Assembly: GCA_003139615.1 (NCBI GenBank)
Contig: PLJH01000035.1
Span: 18,292-82,291, forward strand
Direction of reading: 5' to 3'
Origin: Alphaproteobacteria bacterium
GTDB taxonomy: Bacteria > Pseudomonadota > Alphaproteobacteria > Micropepsales > Micropepsaceae
DNA length: 64,000 nucleotides
The notes under the pieces are model-generated. The model made no database searches. It was not told the DNA's origin and saw only the letters and a program-made list of their open reading frames with translations. The position numbers and the translations under genes were made by a program. Positions 1 through 10,062 of this stretch are shown here, piece by piece. Within the stretch, counting starts at the first letter, position 1. Each line of letters opens with the position of its first letter.

Positions 1-1054
1 GATTACGGCCGCACGCGAGAAAGTTGCGACCTGGCTCAATGCCGGCGATCCTTCGGAAGTCGCGTTCGGGATGAACGCGACTTCGTTCATTCGGCTCGTC
101 AGCCTCGCCATCGCCCAGACCATCGCGCCGGAGCGCAACCAGTTCGTCATCACGGATCTCGACCACGACGCCAATGTCGCAACCTGGCTCGCACTCAAGC
201 GCTTCGGCGCGGAGATCGTCTGGTGGAAGATGCGCGACGACGGCAGGCTGCATGTCGAAGACCTGCTCCCCCTGCTCTCGCGCAAGACCAAGCTTGTGGC
301 CTGCACGGCCGTGTCGCATGCGCTGGGTTCGCTCGTCGATGTAGCGGCGGTCGCACGCGCCGCGCACAACGTCGGCGCCGAGATGTTTCTCGATTGCGTC
401 CATTACGGTCCTCACGCCCTGATCGATGTGCAGGACTGGGATTGCGATTATCTCGTGTGCTCCGGCTACAAGGCCTTCGCGCCTCATATGGGCTTTCTGT
501 GGGGTAAGCGCGCGAAGCTTCTGGCGCTCCCGACGTTCCGGGAAGAATTCATCCCGGACGAACCGCCCTACAAGATCGAGGCGGGCACCTTCATTTTCGA
601 AAACGTTTCCGGAATGAGTGCGGCGGTCGGCTATTTCGAAGCGCTCGGCCGCGACCTCAGCCCTCCGTCCGCCGGCCAGATGCCGCGAGATCACATCGCA
701 ACCGCGATGACGGCCATTCGGAGTTATGAACAGTCATTGTCGCGCGGCCTGCTGGACGCGCTCGCCCGCGCGGGAGCGACGGTCTATGGCATCAGTGAGA
801 GAACCCGCGCGGACGAGCGCGTACCGACCGTTTGCTTCAATCTCCCCCATAAACATCCCGCGGACGTCGTGGAGCGCATGGCTGAAGCAAACATCGGCAT
901 CCGCGACGGACATATGTATGCGCCAAGATTGATGGGCCGTCTCGGCCTCGCAATGGATCGTGGCGCTGTGCGGGTTTCACTGGTGCATTATAATACGCTG
1001 GACGAGATTCATCGCTTTGGCGACGCACTGAAGAAGGTCGCAGCCGGCGCCTAG
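1..1054 (+). CDS. Cysteine-desulfurase-like class V aminotransferase (5' end outside window)
   Basis: PLP-dependent fold-type I enzyme. The reading frame is open from base 2, so the N-terminus lies before the window; the first ATG at 71 is internal (the preceding codons read ...DPSEVAFG, a good family match). The PLP-binding lysine is in CSGYKAF (codon near 470), preceded by the cofactor-contacting [10 protein letters not shown] segment. The GFLWG and [10 protein letters not shown] stretches and overall layout resemble the SufS/NifS-like cysteine desulfurase family protein of the VC1184 type rather than IscS; I see no evidence of a dedicated Fe-S cluster operon nearby. Substrate is therefore not assigned. 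Confidence 0.8.
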   Translation, partial: ITAAREKVATWLNAGDPSEVAFGMNATSFIRLVSLAIAQTIAPERNQFVITDLDHDANVATWLALKRFGAEIVWWKMRDDGRLHVEDLLPLLSRKTKLVACTAVSHALGSLVDVAAVARAAHNVGAEMFLDCVHYGPHALIDVQDWDCDYLVCSGYKAFAPHMGFLWGKRAKLLALPTFREEFIPDEPPYKIEAGTFIFENVSGMSAAVGYFEALGRDLSPPSAGQMPRDHIATAMTAIRSYEQSLSRGLLDALARAGATVYGISERTRADERVPTVCFNLPHKHPADVVERMAEANIGIRDGHMYAPRLMGRLGLAMDRGAVRVSLVHYNTLDEIHRFGDALKKVAAGA

Positions 1055-1202
1055 CAAACGCCCGCGCAACTGTCGCGAAACATCCTTGACAGCCGACACC
1101 TTCGCAACCGGAGAACGGCAATGCGCGGATTGCATGTCACGGCGCTATCAGCGCCGTGCAAGAATGACATTCGCCCGGTTCACAAACGTTCAAGGCCCCC
1201 GA

Positions 1203-2534
1203 ATGAAAATCTCCATCGCATTCGCCGGACTGGTCATCGCGTTGTTGCCCACGGCCGTGGCGCAAGCCGACACCGCGGACGATTGTCACGTCGGCGCCTA
1301 TCGCCTGACAGACGGTCGCGTGATCGACATTTCGCCGTCCGATCCCAATCCGCTGCGTTGGCGCGCGTTCAACGGCGAAACCGGTGCGCTGCGCAAGAAC
1401 GCTGACGGTACGTGGACGAGCACCTTCGGCTGGACCGGACGACCCGACGGCAAGACCGTTTCGTTTTCCGATTGCGCAACCGGCGACATGCGCTTCGCCG
1501 GAACAAGCGGGCACCGCATCGATTTCGACGTGGCGGAAACGGCCTTCGAGAGCAACGGTACGATGCTCGTCGGCCGTCTGATCCTGCCGAAGGGAATTGC
1601 CGCCGTTCCCATCGTGGTGCTTATCCACGGCTCGGAAGACAATTCCGCGATGCGGTTCCACCAACTGCAGCGCCTGCTCCCGGCCGAAGGCGTGGGGACC
1701 TTCGTCTATGACAAGCGGGGCACGGGTGCATCGGGCGGCAGCTACACGCAGGATTTCGATCTGCTCGCCAATGACGCCGTCGCGGCGATGCGCGAGGCGC
1801 GGCGTCTCGCGGGCGCGCGCGCAGGCCGCGTCGGATATCAAGGCGGCAGCGAAGGCGGCTGGGTCGCTCCGCTTGCCGCCAACCGCGCGCCAGTCGATTT
1901 CGTCATTGTCAGTTTCGGCCTGGCGGTGAACGTGCTGCAGGAAGATCAGGAGGAACTGGCGCTGGAAATGCGCCTCAAAGGCCATACTCCGGAAGAAACG
2001 GCCAAGGCGCTCGAAGTGGCGCACGCCGCCGAAGCGGTCGCCGAAAGCAGGTTCACGACCGGCTTCGCCGAATTCGACGCCGTGCGCGCGAAATACAAAT
2101 CCGAACCCTGGTACAAGGACGTGCACGGCAACTTCACTTACATGCTGTTGCCCCTCACCGACGCGCAATTGCACGGCGATCTGCCCATAAAGAAAATGGT
2201 GGCGGCCACGCCGTTCCGCTACGATCCGATGCCGACACTGCACGCTTCCACCACTCCGCAATTGTGGATTCTGGGCGCGGAAGATCTGGAAGCGCCCAGC
2301 GCCGAGACGAGCAAGCGGATCAAATTGCTGATCGGAGAGGGTCGCCCCTTCACCCTCGCCGTCTATCCCGGCGCCGAACACGGCATGACCGAGTTCGAAA
2401 TCGGTCCCGACGGCGAGCGCGTCTCGACGCGTTATGCTCAGGACTATTTCGCGATGATGCGCGATTTTGCCCGCGATGGCCGCCTGCACGGCACATACGG
2501 AAAGAGCACGATCACGCGCGGGAAGGCGAATTAG
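1203..2534 (+). CDS. Exported alpha/beta hydrolase (S9-like esterase/peptidase fold)
   Basis: 443 aa. The chosen ATG gives a clean Sec signal peptide (MKISIAFAGLVIALLPTAVA then QA-DT), while the longer frame adds an arginine-rich stretch without sense. A beta-rich N-terminal part (to about residue 120) is followed by an alpha/beta hydrolase domain: oxyanion-hole HG in VLIHGSEDNS, nucleophile serine in GGSEGGW, acid in LGAEDLEAPS and catalytic histidine in GAEHGM. This arrangement fits periplasmic dienelactone-hydrolase/prolyl-oligopeptidase-like hydrolases. The substrate cannot be read from sequence. It stands alone between the aminotransferase and an exported amidohydrolase. Confidence 0.82.
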   Translation: MKISIAFAGLVIALLPTAVAQADTADDCHVGAYRLTDGRVIDISPSDPNPLRWRAFNGETGALRKNADGTWTSTFGWTGRPDGKTVSFSDCATGDMRFAGTSGHRIDFDVAETAFESNGTMLVGRLILPKGIAAVPIVVLIHGSEDNSAMRFHQLQRLLPAEGVGTFVYDKRGTGASGGSYTQDFDLLANDAVAAMREARRLAGARAGRVGYQGGSEGGWVAPLAANRAPVDFVIVSFGLAVNVLQEDQEELALEMRLKGHTPEETAKALEVAHAAEAVAESRFTTGFAEFDAVRAKYKSEPWYKDVHGNFTYMLLPLTDAQLHGDLPIKKMVAATPFRYDPMPTLHASTTPQLWILGAEDLEAPSAETSKRIKLLIGEGRPFTLAVYPGAEHGMTEFEIGPDGERVSTRYAQDYFAMMRDFARDGRLHGTYGKSTITRGKAN

Positions 2535-2644
2535 GACACTACCGAAACCGCGTTGGCATAACGCGATCCTCGAAGTAGCATCGCGGCAGGACTGGAGACC
2601 GTTCGATCGGCATGATGGATCGCGATCTCCCGCAGGGGCGAGCG

Positions 2645-4072
2645 ATGAACCTTGGGTCGAAGAAGCCTCTTTCACTGGCGTTGGCGGCGATTGGCCTGAC
2701 GCTCGCCTTTGGCGCGCAAGCCGAACCGATCATCATCGACCATACGACCCTGATCGACGGCACGGGTCGCGCGCCGCGGCAGGACATGTCGGTCGTGATC
2801 GACGGCGGCCGGTTCACCGTCGTGGGTCCGAGCATTCTCGCGCAAGGGCTTCCCGGCCGGCGCATCGACGGGCGCGGAAAATTTCTGATCCCCGGCCTGA
2901 TGGACATTCACATCCATCTCGCCGGATTCTCGCGAGCCGGCCAGGCCTGGATTCCCAGCACGAAGACGACGACGACCGGCAAGTGGGTTGTCGATCGCAA
3001 AGTCGGCGAGCAGGCGCTGGCCAGTTTTCTCTATGCCGGTGTCACCACGGTTCTGGATGTCGGCAATATCCCCGAGAACATCCTGCCGTTGCGGACCGAT
3101 GAACGCGCCGGGAAGCTGCTCGCGCCGCACATCTTTGCAACCGGCAATCTCGTGACCTATCCCGGCAGCCACGGCACAGACATTGCGATCAATGTTTCGT
3201 CATGGCCGGAAGCCGAAGCGCAGCTGCAGGCGCAGTTCGACAGCCAGCATCCCGATATCCAGAAGATCACTTATGACGACGAAGGCTGGGGTTCGCGCCC
3301 GCTTATCCCGATCCTGCCGAAGGACCTGCTGCAGCACATCATCCAGTTCTACAACGCGCATGGCGTTCGCACGACCGTACACATTTCCAATGAAAGCCGC
3401 GCGCTCGAAGCCATCTATTCCGGCGTAGACACGCTTGCGCACACACCCATCCAGGGACCGGTCACCGACGCGTTTGTGAAAATGGCTGCCGCCAAGCAGA
3501 TTCCCATGGCCTCGACCATGATGATCGGAGACAACTACACGCGCATTCACGAGCATCCGGAATTCCTCGACCAGCCGCTCTATGTCGCCACGATGGCGCC
3601 GGTGGAGCGTGCGCGGTTGAAAAAGATATCGGCCGAAGGCGGAGAAACCGCGCTCACCACCAGCCCTCCCCTCTATCAACGCAGCTGGCGGCTGTGGATG
3701 AAAACACAGACGCCGATCCTGCAGGACAATATCCGCCGCATCGATGCGGCGGGCGGCGTGATCGCGGCCGGCACAGACGGCACGAACGGCGCCGGCACGC
3801 AGCGGGAACTGGAATTGCTCGCGCAAGCCGGAGTTCCCAATCTCGAAATCATCAAGATCGCCACCTTCAATGGTGCCCGCTTCCTGGGCAAACAAGAGCA
3901 GATGGGCAGCATCGAAGAGGGCAAGATCGCGGACTCCGTGCTTCTCAGCGCCGACCCCACGGCGGACATCGACAACTGCAAGGCGATCGTTTTCGTGATG
4001 AAGGCGGGAGAAATCATCGACGAAAGCAAGCTCTCGCTTGCCGGAGGCCCCGAGCCGCGCCGGATGCCGTAG
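2645..4072 (+). CDS. Exported metal-dependent amidohydrolase
   Basis: 475 aa. Begins with a signal peptide (MNLGSKKPLSLALAAIGLTL...AQA), preceded by GGGGCGAG-like purine-rich sequence; an upstream in-frame ATG at 2612 would put a charged tail before the signal, so it is less likely. The amidohydrolase superfamily metal site is visible: HxH in MDIHIHLAG, later histidines in TVHISNES and DTLAHTP, and the aspartate in AAGTDGTNG. The C-terminal beta-sandwich ends with SIEEGKIADSVLLSADP, typical of imidazolonepropionase/prolidase-like members. Probably hydrolyses a cyclic amide or dipeptide in the periplasm; substrate unknown. Confidence 0.82.
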   Translation: MNLGSKKPLSLALAAIGLTLAFGAQAEPIIIDHTTLIDGTGRAPRQDMSVVIDGGRFTVVGPSILAQGLPGRRIDGRGKFLIPGLMDIHIHLAGFSRAGQAWIPSTKTTTTGKWVVDRKVGEQALASFLYAGVTTVLDVGNIPENILPLRTDERAGKLLAPHIFATGNLVTYPGSHGTDIAINVSSWPEAEAQLQAQFDSQHPDIQKITYDDEGWGSRPLIPILPKDLLQHIIQFYNAHGVRTTVHISNESRALEAIYSGVDTLAHTPIQGPVTDAFVKMAAAKQIPMASTMMIGDNYTRIHEHPEFLDQPLYVATMAPVERARLKKISAEGGETALTTSPPLYQRSWRLWMKTQTPILQDNIRRIDAAGGVIAAGTDGTNGAGTQRELELLAQAGVPNLEIIKIATFNGARFLGKQEQMGSIEEGKIADSVLLSADPTADIDNCKAIVFVMKAGEIIDESKLSLAGGPEPRRMP

Positions 4073-4178
4073 CCGAACACCCGAAAGCCACGAACTCCTT
4101 TATTTCTTCGATAACCTGTCGTTAGTACTCTTCGGTCGCGTCCGCCGGGCGGCGCAGTGCCGACTGCAAGGTATCCCG

Positions 4179-4937
4179 ATGTATCAGGACAAGATTGCTC
4201 CCGCGCTCGAAATCCAAAGCTTGCGCAAGCGTTATGAGCGGCCCGCGGTCGATGGGCTCGACCTTCGCGTGAGGGCCGGCGAGTTCTACATGCTGCTCGG
4301 GCCTAACGGCGCCGGCAAAACGACCACGCTGCGCATGGTCAGCGGTTTGTTGCAGCCTGATGAAGGCACGATCTCCGTTTTCGGGATCGATGCCCTCGCC
4401 GATCCCGTCGGCGCGAAACGGATCATCGGCTGGCTCTCCGACGAACCGATGATCTACGACAAGCTCACGCCCATCGAATATCTCGAATTCGTGGCAGGAC
4501 TGTGGAGCGTGGAGACGACGCTCGCGAAGAACCGCGCCCGCGATCTGCTCGCCTGGCTGGGCCTCGAGAAGCACGCGCACGAACGCTGCGAACAATTCTC
4601 GCGCGGCATGCGCCAGAAGGTGGCGCTCGCCGGCGCGCTGATCCACGATCCCAAACTGATTATTCTCGACGAGCCCCTCACCGGCCTCGATGCCGGCAGC
4701 GCACGCCTCGTGAAGAACGTGCTCACCGAGCGCGTGCGCGAAGGCAACACCGTCATTATGACGACGCATATCCTGGAAATCGCCGAGCGCATGGCGGACC
4801 GGATCGGTGTCATTTCCAGCGGCAAGCTGATTGCCGAGGGAACGCTGCGCGAGCTGCGCGACCGCGTCGGCCAGGGCGATGCCACGCTGGAAGAAATGTT
4901 CCTCTCCATCGTCGAGCAGGATCTGGCAACGGCATGA
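4179..4937 (+). CDS. ABC-2 type exporter, ATP-binding protein
   Basis: 252 aa, normal length for a single-domain exporter ATPase. Walker A GPNGAGKTT near residue 46, a signature motif FSRGMRQKV (the LSGGQ position), Walker B LIILDEPLTGLD and the switch histidine in TTHILE. Start is taken at the ATG after AAGGTATCCCG; longer frames upstream have no family resemblance. The stop overlaps the start of the permease gene by the ATGA tetranucleotide, so the two are translationally coupled. Together they would form a simple exporter; the cargo is not evident from neighbours. Confidence 0.9.
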   Translation: MYQDKIAPALEIQSLRKRYERPAVDGLDLRVRAGEFYMLLGPNGAGKTTTLRMVSGLLQPDEGTISVFGIDALADPVGAKRIIGWLSDEPMIYDKLTPIEYLEFVAGLWSVETTLAKNRARDLLAWLGLEKHAHERCEQFSRGMRQKVALAGALIHDPKLIILDEPLTGLDAGSARLVKNVLTERVREGNTVIMTTHILEIAERMADRIGVISSGKLIAEGTLRELRDRVGQGDATLEEMFLSIVEQDLATA

Positions 4938-6517
4938 GCACGCCCGGCTCGCTCCTCTGGTTCGCGCGCCACGAGATGCGCCTCGCCTGGCGCGACGCCC
5001 TTTCGATGATGACGGCGGGCCGCCGCGACCGCGAGCGGATAGTCGCGATCGGCGTCGTCATCTTCGCGGCGTTCATGCATGTGGTGGCGTTTCTCGCGAT
5101 CGGACGTCTCGGAAAAGTCGGAATCGCGCCAAGCCTGCAGACATTGATTTACGTCACGGCCGCTGCGTTTCTTTCGGGATCGGCGATGCTGTCCCAGGCG
5201 ATGGAGAGCGTAACCCGCACATTCTATTCCCGCTCCGATCTCGAACTGATTTTGAGCTCGCCCATCGATGCGAGCCGGCTTTTCGCCGTGCGCATCGGCG
5301 CCATGGCGCTCTCCGTCAGCGTGATGTCGCTCTTCCTGATCGGCCCGTTCATCGATGTGCTGGCGTGGCGCGGCGGCGTGCGGTGGCTGGGCGCCTATGG
5401 CGCGATTGTTGCCGTCTCACTCGTCGCGACCGCGATCGCGGTCATTCTCACCGTCACATTGTTCCAGACCATCGGCCCAAAACGCACGCGGCTCGCGGCA
5501 CAGATCGCCGCCGCTGTGATCGGCGGCTTGTTCGTGATCGGGTTGCAGATGGCGGCCATGTTCTCGGCCGGAACGATGTCGCGCCTCGCCTATCTGCAAT
5601 CGAAATATGTGCTCGCGCATGTGCCGGACATCGCGAGCCCGTTCTGGTGGCCCGCGCGCGGCGCGCTGGGCGATCTTGGGTATCTGGCCGTGTTTGTCGC
5701 CACGAGCGCGGCCATCTTTCTCCTTGTCACCGCGATCTACGCGCCACGTTTCGCCGATTGCGCGATCGCCGCGGCCGGAACCTCCCAGGGGGCGACCCGC
5801 AAGAGCGGCAAGGAGCGAGCGTTCCGTGTAGAGTCGCCCTCGAGGTCGCTGCGCCGAAAGGAGATGCTGCTTCTGATCCGCGATCCGTGGCTCGCGTCGC
5901 AGTCGCTCATGCAGCTGCTCTACCTTTTGCCGCCCACGGTGCTGTTGTGGCGCAGCTTTACGTTTGAAGGCGGCGTCGCTGTCATCCTCGTGCCGGTCCT
6001 GATCATGTCCGCAGGCCAACTCGGCGGCGGGCTCGCCTGGCTGACGGTTTCCGGCGAAGACGCACCCGATCTCGTCGAGACCGCGCCGATCCCGAAATCG
6101 CGGCTGCTGCGCGCCAAGATCGCGGCAGTACTCGAATGCATCGCCATCGTGTTTGCACCTTTCGTGGTGGCGCTGGCGTTGATCTCGGCTGAGAAGGCGC
6201 TTGTCGCGGCAGTCGGCATCTTCGCGTCGGCCATGTCCGCCGCCAGCATCCAATTGTGGTTCCGCTCGCAGGCGAAACGGAGCCAATTCCGCAGGCGGCA
6301 TACGTCATCGCGCATCGCCACATTCTCGGAAGCGTTCACGTCGATCGCCTGGGCGGCGACGGGCACCGTCGCTGCCGCGGGAAGCTGGTTCGCCGTCATC
6401 GTCGCGCTTGTCGCGCTGGGCCTGCTCGGATGCGTTCGCCTACTCAGCCCTGCAAGAGCCCAGGCGAGATCGGCAACGCGGAAGTCGCGCGGCCTCGTGG
6501 CCGTCGGGGAATCCTAG
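4934..6517 (+). CDS. ABC-2 type exporter, membrane permease
   Basis: 527 aa with two clusters of hydrophobic segments separated by a charged linker around residue 295: at least IVAIGVVIFAAFMHVVAFL, LQTLIYVTAAAFLSGSAML, AYGAIVAVSLVATAIAVIL and LGYLAVFVATSAAIFLLV in the first half, and five or so more in the second half. This doubled layout fits the large ABC-2 permeases that pair with the ATPase encoded just upstream (4-nt ATGA overlap). The C-terminus is basic. No substrate clue is visible. Confidence 0.82.
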   Translation: MSTPGSLLWFARHEMRLAWRDALSMMTAGRRDRERIVAIGVVIFAAFMHVVAFLAIGRLGKVGIAPSLQTLIYVTAAAFLSGSAMLSQAMESVTRTFYSRSDLELILSSPIDASRLFAVRIGAMALSVSVMSLFLIGPFIDVLAWRGGVRWLGAYGAIVAVSLVATAIAVILTVTLFQTIGPKRTRLAAQIAAAVIGGLFVIGLQMAAMFSAGTMSRLAYLQSKYVLAHVPDIASPFWWPARGALGDLGYLAVFVATSAAIFLLVTAIYAPRFADCAIAAAGTSQGATRKSGKERAFRVESPSRSLRRKEMLLLIRDPWLASQSLMQLLYLLPPTVLLWRSFTFEGGVAVILVPVLIMSAGQLGGGLAWLTVSGEDAPDLVETAPIPKSRLLRAKIAAVLECIAIVFAPFVVALALISAEKALVAAVGIFASAMSAASIQLWFRSQAKRSQFRRRHTSSRIATFSEAFTSIAWAATGTVAAAGSWFAVIVALVALGLLGCVRLLSPARAQARSATRKSRGLVAVGES

Positions 6518-6763
6518 GCAAAACGACCGCCGAACCAGCATTCGGTGTCAAAGTCCCCAAAAGACAGGTAGATGAAACTCTATGTGCGCCGGCCCGCCAG
6601 TGCGACAGGGCAAGCGCCGCGACCGACAACCCATGACCAACAATTCCATAATGTAAACAATGGGTTAATATTCGATGCCATCTCGCTGACCGACTCCATT
6701 CGGCACCGATCCAGGCTCGAACAAATACCTCACGACAAACGGCACGCGGAACGCGTACAACGC

Positions 6764-6782
6764 GGTCTTTCCGAAAGAGACC
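6764..6782 (+). promoter_or_regulatory. Hairpin covering the ribosome binding region of the helicase gene
   Basis: GGTCTTT-CCGAA-AGAGACC folds into a 7-bp stem (one G-U pair) with a 5-nt loop. It ends two bases before the proposed TTG start, and its loop and 3' arm hold the only purine-rich stretch (GAAAGAGA) that could act as Shine-Dalgarno. That layout could limit translation until the stem opens. Seen in sequence; function is inference. Confidence 0.4.
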
Positions 6783-6784
6783 CC

Positions 6785-8641
6785 TTGGCGTTCCACAAAA
6801 CCCCGGCCTCCATCGCCCGCGCTCTGGCCGAACGCGATTATACCGAAGCGACTCCCGTGCAGGCGGCTGTGCTCGAAGCCGAGGCGGACGAGCGCGACCT
6901 TCTGGTTTCTGCGCAAACCGGCTCCGGCAAGACTGTTGCCTATGGCATCGCGATTGCCGAGACGCTGCTGGAAGGCGCGGACACGATGGGTCCGGCCACG
7001 ACGCCGCGCGCGCTCATCATTGCGCCCACGCGTGAACTCGCGATGCAGGTCCAGCGCGAATTGAGCTGGCTTTATCAATATGCCGGCGCGCGGGTGGTTG
7101 CCTGCGTCGGCGGCATGGATCCGGGCCGCGAGCGTCGGCAGCTTGCCGATGGTGTGCATGTCGTGGTGGGAACACCGGGACGGCTGCGCGATCATCTGGA
7201 GCGTCGCGCGCTCAAGGTTTCCGATCTCAAGGTCGTGGTGCTCGACGAAGCGGACGAGATGCTCGATCTCGGTTTCCGCGAGGATTTGCAATTCATCCTG
7301 GAGACGACTCCGGCCGAGCGCCGCACGCTGATGTTTTCGGCGACGCTTCCCAAGGCCATCGTGTCGCTCGCGCAGCACTACCAGCGCGATGCGTTGCGCA
7401 TACAGACCTTGGGCGAAACGCGCGGCCACGCCGATATCGAATATCGCGCCATCCGCATCGCCCATAACCAGGCCGAAAGCGTGGTGGTCAATCTGCTGCG
7501 CTTCCTCGATCCGCCCAGTGCGCTCGTGTTCTGCAGCACACGCCAGACCGTGCGCCATCTCGAAGCGATCCTGCGCGAGCGCGGCTTCGCCGCCGTGGCG
7601 CTCTCGGGAGAACTGAGCCAGAGCGAACGCAATCATGCGCTTCAGGCGTTGCGCGACGGACGCGCGCGCGTCTGCGTCGCGACCGACGTGGCGGCGCGCG
7701 GCATCGATCTGCCCAATCTTGGACTCGTCATCCATGCCGATCTGCCGAACGACGCCGAAGTGCTGCAGCATCGCAGCGGCCGCACGGGACGCGCCGGCCG
7801 CAAAGGCGTCAGCATTCTCCTTGTGCCTAATTCGCGCCGCCGTCGCGCGGAAGAAATGTTGAACCGCGCGCGCGTCAACTACACCTGGACGGAGCCGCCC
7901 TCCGCCGACGATATCCGCAAGCTCGATCAGCAACGCTTGCTGCAAAATCCCATCCTGACCGAACCGGGCAGCGACGACGATCTCGCCATGGCCGACGCAC
8001 TGCTGGCCGCGCATCAACCGCGCGATATCGCAGCCGCCTTCGTGAAACTCTATCGCGCCCAATTGCCCGCTTCGGAAGACATCGCCGATGTGGCACAGGA
8101 TCATCGCGGCCCGCGGCAGCACGACCGAGCGCCGCAGTCCAAGACTCCGCATCGGGACGGTCCACGTAAAGATCGGCCGCGCGAAGATCGCCCCCACAAC
8201 GATCGTCCCCGCGAGGAGCGCCCGCGCGAAAAAGGCAAGCCGCCGCGCAACCAGATGGTGGGCGGCGTGTGGTTCAAGATCACGGTCGGACGCGAACGCA
8301 AAGCCGATCCCAAATGGCTGCTGCCGGAAATCTGCCGCCAGGGCGAGATCACCAAGAAAGATATCGGCGCGATCCGCGTCTACGATACGGAAACGCGCTT
8401 CGAGGTCAGCCCGGAGATCGCGGAGAAATTCGCGGCTCTTGTGGGCGCGCGCCAGAAAGGCGGCGTACGCATTTTCCCCGCGCCCGATGGAGAGACCGGC
8501 CTGTCTGCCGGGCAACCGGCTCCGGCCGCCCCGCCAGGCGACCGCGACAAGACCCGTCCGACATCCGAGCGCGCAGACCACAAGCTCAAAAAGAAATGGC
8601 ATAAGAAAAACAAGAGTGGCGGCGCGAAACGAACCGGCTGA
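6785..8641 (+). CDS. DEAD-box ATP-dependent RNA helicase (DeaD/CsdA type)
   Basis: 618 aa from a proposed TTG start, chosen because the family pattern begins at FHKTPASIARALAERDY; the frame upstream is open but reads as non-coding. Helicase motifs in order: Q-motif TPVQAAVL, motif I AQTGSGKT, Ia PTRELA, Ib TPGR, motif II DEAD (LDEADEMLDLGF), motif III SAT, then RecA2 with the HRSGRTGR box. A linker rich in DRPREDRP-type repeats precedes a DbpA-like RNA-binding domain (VWFKITVGRERKADPKWL) and a basic KKKWHKKNK tail. Expected to unwind structured RNA, in cold shock or ribosome assembly. Start-codon choice is the main uncertainty. Confidence 0.9.
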   Translation: MAFHKTPASIARALAERDYTEATPVQAAVLEAEADERDLLVSAQTGSGKTVAYGIAIAETLLEGADTMGPATTPRALIIAPTRELAMQVQRELSWLYQYAGARVVACVGGMDPGRERRQLADGVHVVVGTPGRLRDHLERRALKVSDLKVVVLDEADEMLDLGFREDLQFILETTPAERRTLMFSATLPKAIVSLAQHYQRDALRIQTLGETRGHADIEYRAIRIAHNQAESVVVNLLRFLDPPSALVFCSTRQTVRHLEAILRERGFAAVALSGELSQSERNHALQALRDGRARVCVATDVAARGIDLPNLGLVIHADLPNDAEVLQHRSGRTGRAGRKGVSILLVPNSRRRRAEEMLNRARVNYTWTEPPSADDIRKLDQQRLLQNPILTEPGSDDDLAMADALLAAHQPRDIAAAFVKLYRAQLPASEDIADVAQDHRGPRQHDRAPQSKTPHRDGPRKDRPREDRPHNDRPREERPREKGKPPRNQMVGGVWFKITVGRERKADPKWLLPEICRQGEITKKDIGAIRVYDTETRFEVSPEIAEKFAALVGARQKGGVRIFPAPDGETGLSAGQPAPAAPPGDRDKTRPTSERADHKLKKKWHKKNKSGGAKRTG

Positions 8642-8683
8642 ATCGCAAACCCGCGCGCATCGCGTGCAGACAAAGGAAACCCC

Positions 8684-8860
8684 ATGGCGCCCCGTCCTCC
8701 GAATTATTCCCACGACAGATCGCAGCGCGAGCGCGCCCAGAACGCGAAGAACGATGCGAAGGCCGAGCGCCGCGCTGAGAAATCCGCGCGCCGCAAAGCA
8801 GCGAGAGGCGAAACGCCGACCATCCCCGGCGAGGAATTGCCCCCCAAGATCGAGGAGTAG
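8684..8860 (+). CDS. Small charged conserved-type protein
   Basis: 58 aa, beginning MAPRPPNYSHDRSQRERAQN. A good Shine-Dalgarno (AAAGGAAACCCC) lies just before the ATG, 42 bases after the helicase stop. The protein is almost entirely charged and Ala-rich (QNAKNDAKAERRAEKSARRK), likely a single helix, ending in PGEELPPKIEE. Small proteins of this kind are common in alphaproteobacteria, without known function. It may be co-transcribed with the helicase. Confidence 0.6.
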   Translation: MAPRPPNYSHDRSQRERAQNAKNDAKAERRAEKSARRKAARGETPTIPGEELPPKIEE

Positions 8861-8955
8861 GCTCGCCTGCCGCAGCGCCGCGATTCGACGCACACTGGCA
8901 TAGACCCCGGCACCTGCTAGATTGTCGTTCCGCGCGGGGCAAAAGGGGGACGACG

Positions 8956-10062
8956 ATGTTCCAATCGACAAAAATCGGGTTGGTGTGGCGACGCACGATT
9001 GTCCTCACGGCGCTTTTCCTGCTTCCGGCGTTGCTGACGGCGCGCCCCGCGCAGGCTGACGACAGCCTGCGCATGAAGCAATTGCGTCTGCTCTGCGTGC
9101 AATTGAGCGGAGACCTGACCGAGCCTGGCGGTATCGCGGCGTTTCGGCGCTGCCTGACCACGCATAATCCGCTGAACGAAATTCGCCGCGACAACGGCAT
9201 CGGCGGCGTTCGTGCGCCGCGCATCGTCGATCGATTGGGCGCGGCACCGCCGCCCGGCTTCGGACGCGATACAAGAAACAATCTCGCCCAACAGGTTCAG
9301 GCATTTCAAACGACCGACGGCAAGATCATTTATGTCGTCGCGGCGGATGGCCGGCTCTGGCGTTCGACTCTCGGCACCAAAGATGCCCGCGTGGTGGCGC
9401 CATCCGCGACGGTGTTTCGCGTCACGAACGATGGGCACCTGTTCGTGCAGGACCATAACGGCGTGTTGTGGCGCGCCAATGCGGATGGGTCGAACCGCCT
9501 TCCGGTCGATCAAGCCGTGGCGGATTTTCAAACTCTCGGAAACGCAGTTTATGTGCGCCATGCCGATGGAAGCCTGTGGCGCGAGGGAGCAGACGGTTCC
9601 AATCGCCTGCGCATCGACGCCGGCGTGAAGGCGTTTCAGGTCATCGATCCGCATACGACGTTTGTGCTGGGTGCGGACGGAAAGCTCTGGCGCGACTCCG
9701 ACAATTCGCGCGCGCCCGTTGCAGACGCAATTCGCGCGTTCCAATACGTTCCGAACGGCGACACCATGTATGTTCTCACGACAGCGGATGGATTGTGGCG
9801 GCAGGCGGCCAAGCAAAAGGCCGAACAGGTCGACCACGACGTGGCCGCCTTTCGGGCAGCCGACATGAACCTCGTCTTCGTTCTCGGCAAGGATGGCCGC
9901 CTCTGGCAGGAATTGGGCAACCGGGATCAGGCCGTGCTGATCGACCACAACGTGTTGATTGGAACGGGCCAACCCACATTCGAAGTGCTGGATGCGCATC
10001 GCGTGTTCGTGGTCGGCGACGACCGCAAATTATGGGCCGAAACCATGCCGCCGGGGCGTTGA
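8956..10062 (+). CDS. Exported repeat protein, propeller-like
   Basis: 368 aa. N-terminal signal peptide (basic start, then TIVLTALFLLPALLTARPAQA). From about residue 110 the chain consists of successive repeats of roughly 37-39 aa built on the pattern VxAFQxxDGxxxYVxxADGxLWR, e.g. IIYVVAADGRLWR, HLFVQDHNGVLWR, AVYVRHADGSLWR, TMYVLTTADGLWR and LVFVLGKDGRLWQ. About seven repeats fit one beta-propeller, possibly a ligand- or carbohydrate-binding one. Start is supported by AAAAGGGGGACGACG. Role unknown; the neighbours do not point to a pathway. Confidence 0.75.
   Translation: MFQSTKIGLVWRRTIVLTALFLLPALLTARPAQADDSLRMKQLRLLCVQLSGDLTEPGGIAAFRRCLTTHNPLNEIRRDNGIGGVRAPRIVDRLGAAPPPGFGRDTRNNLAQQVQAFQTTDGKIIYVVAADGRLWRSTLGTKDARVVAPSATVFRVTNDGHLFVQDHNGVLWRANADGSNRLPVDQAVADFQTLGNAVYVRHADGSLWREGADGSNRLRIDAGVKAFQVIDPHTTFVLGADGKLWRDSDNSRAPVADAIRAFQYVPNGDTMYVLTTADGLWRQAAKQKAEQVDHDVAAFRAADMNLVFVLGKDGRLWQELGNRDQAVLIDHNVLIGTGQPTFEVLDAHRVFVVGDDRKLWAETMPPGR

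Noticed and set aside
6665..8971. 768-codon minus-strand frame across the helicase gene
   Set aside because: Antisense of a clear DEAD-box protein with all motifs; the reverse translation has no recognisable pattern.
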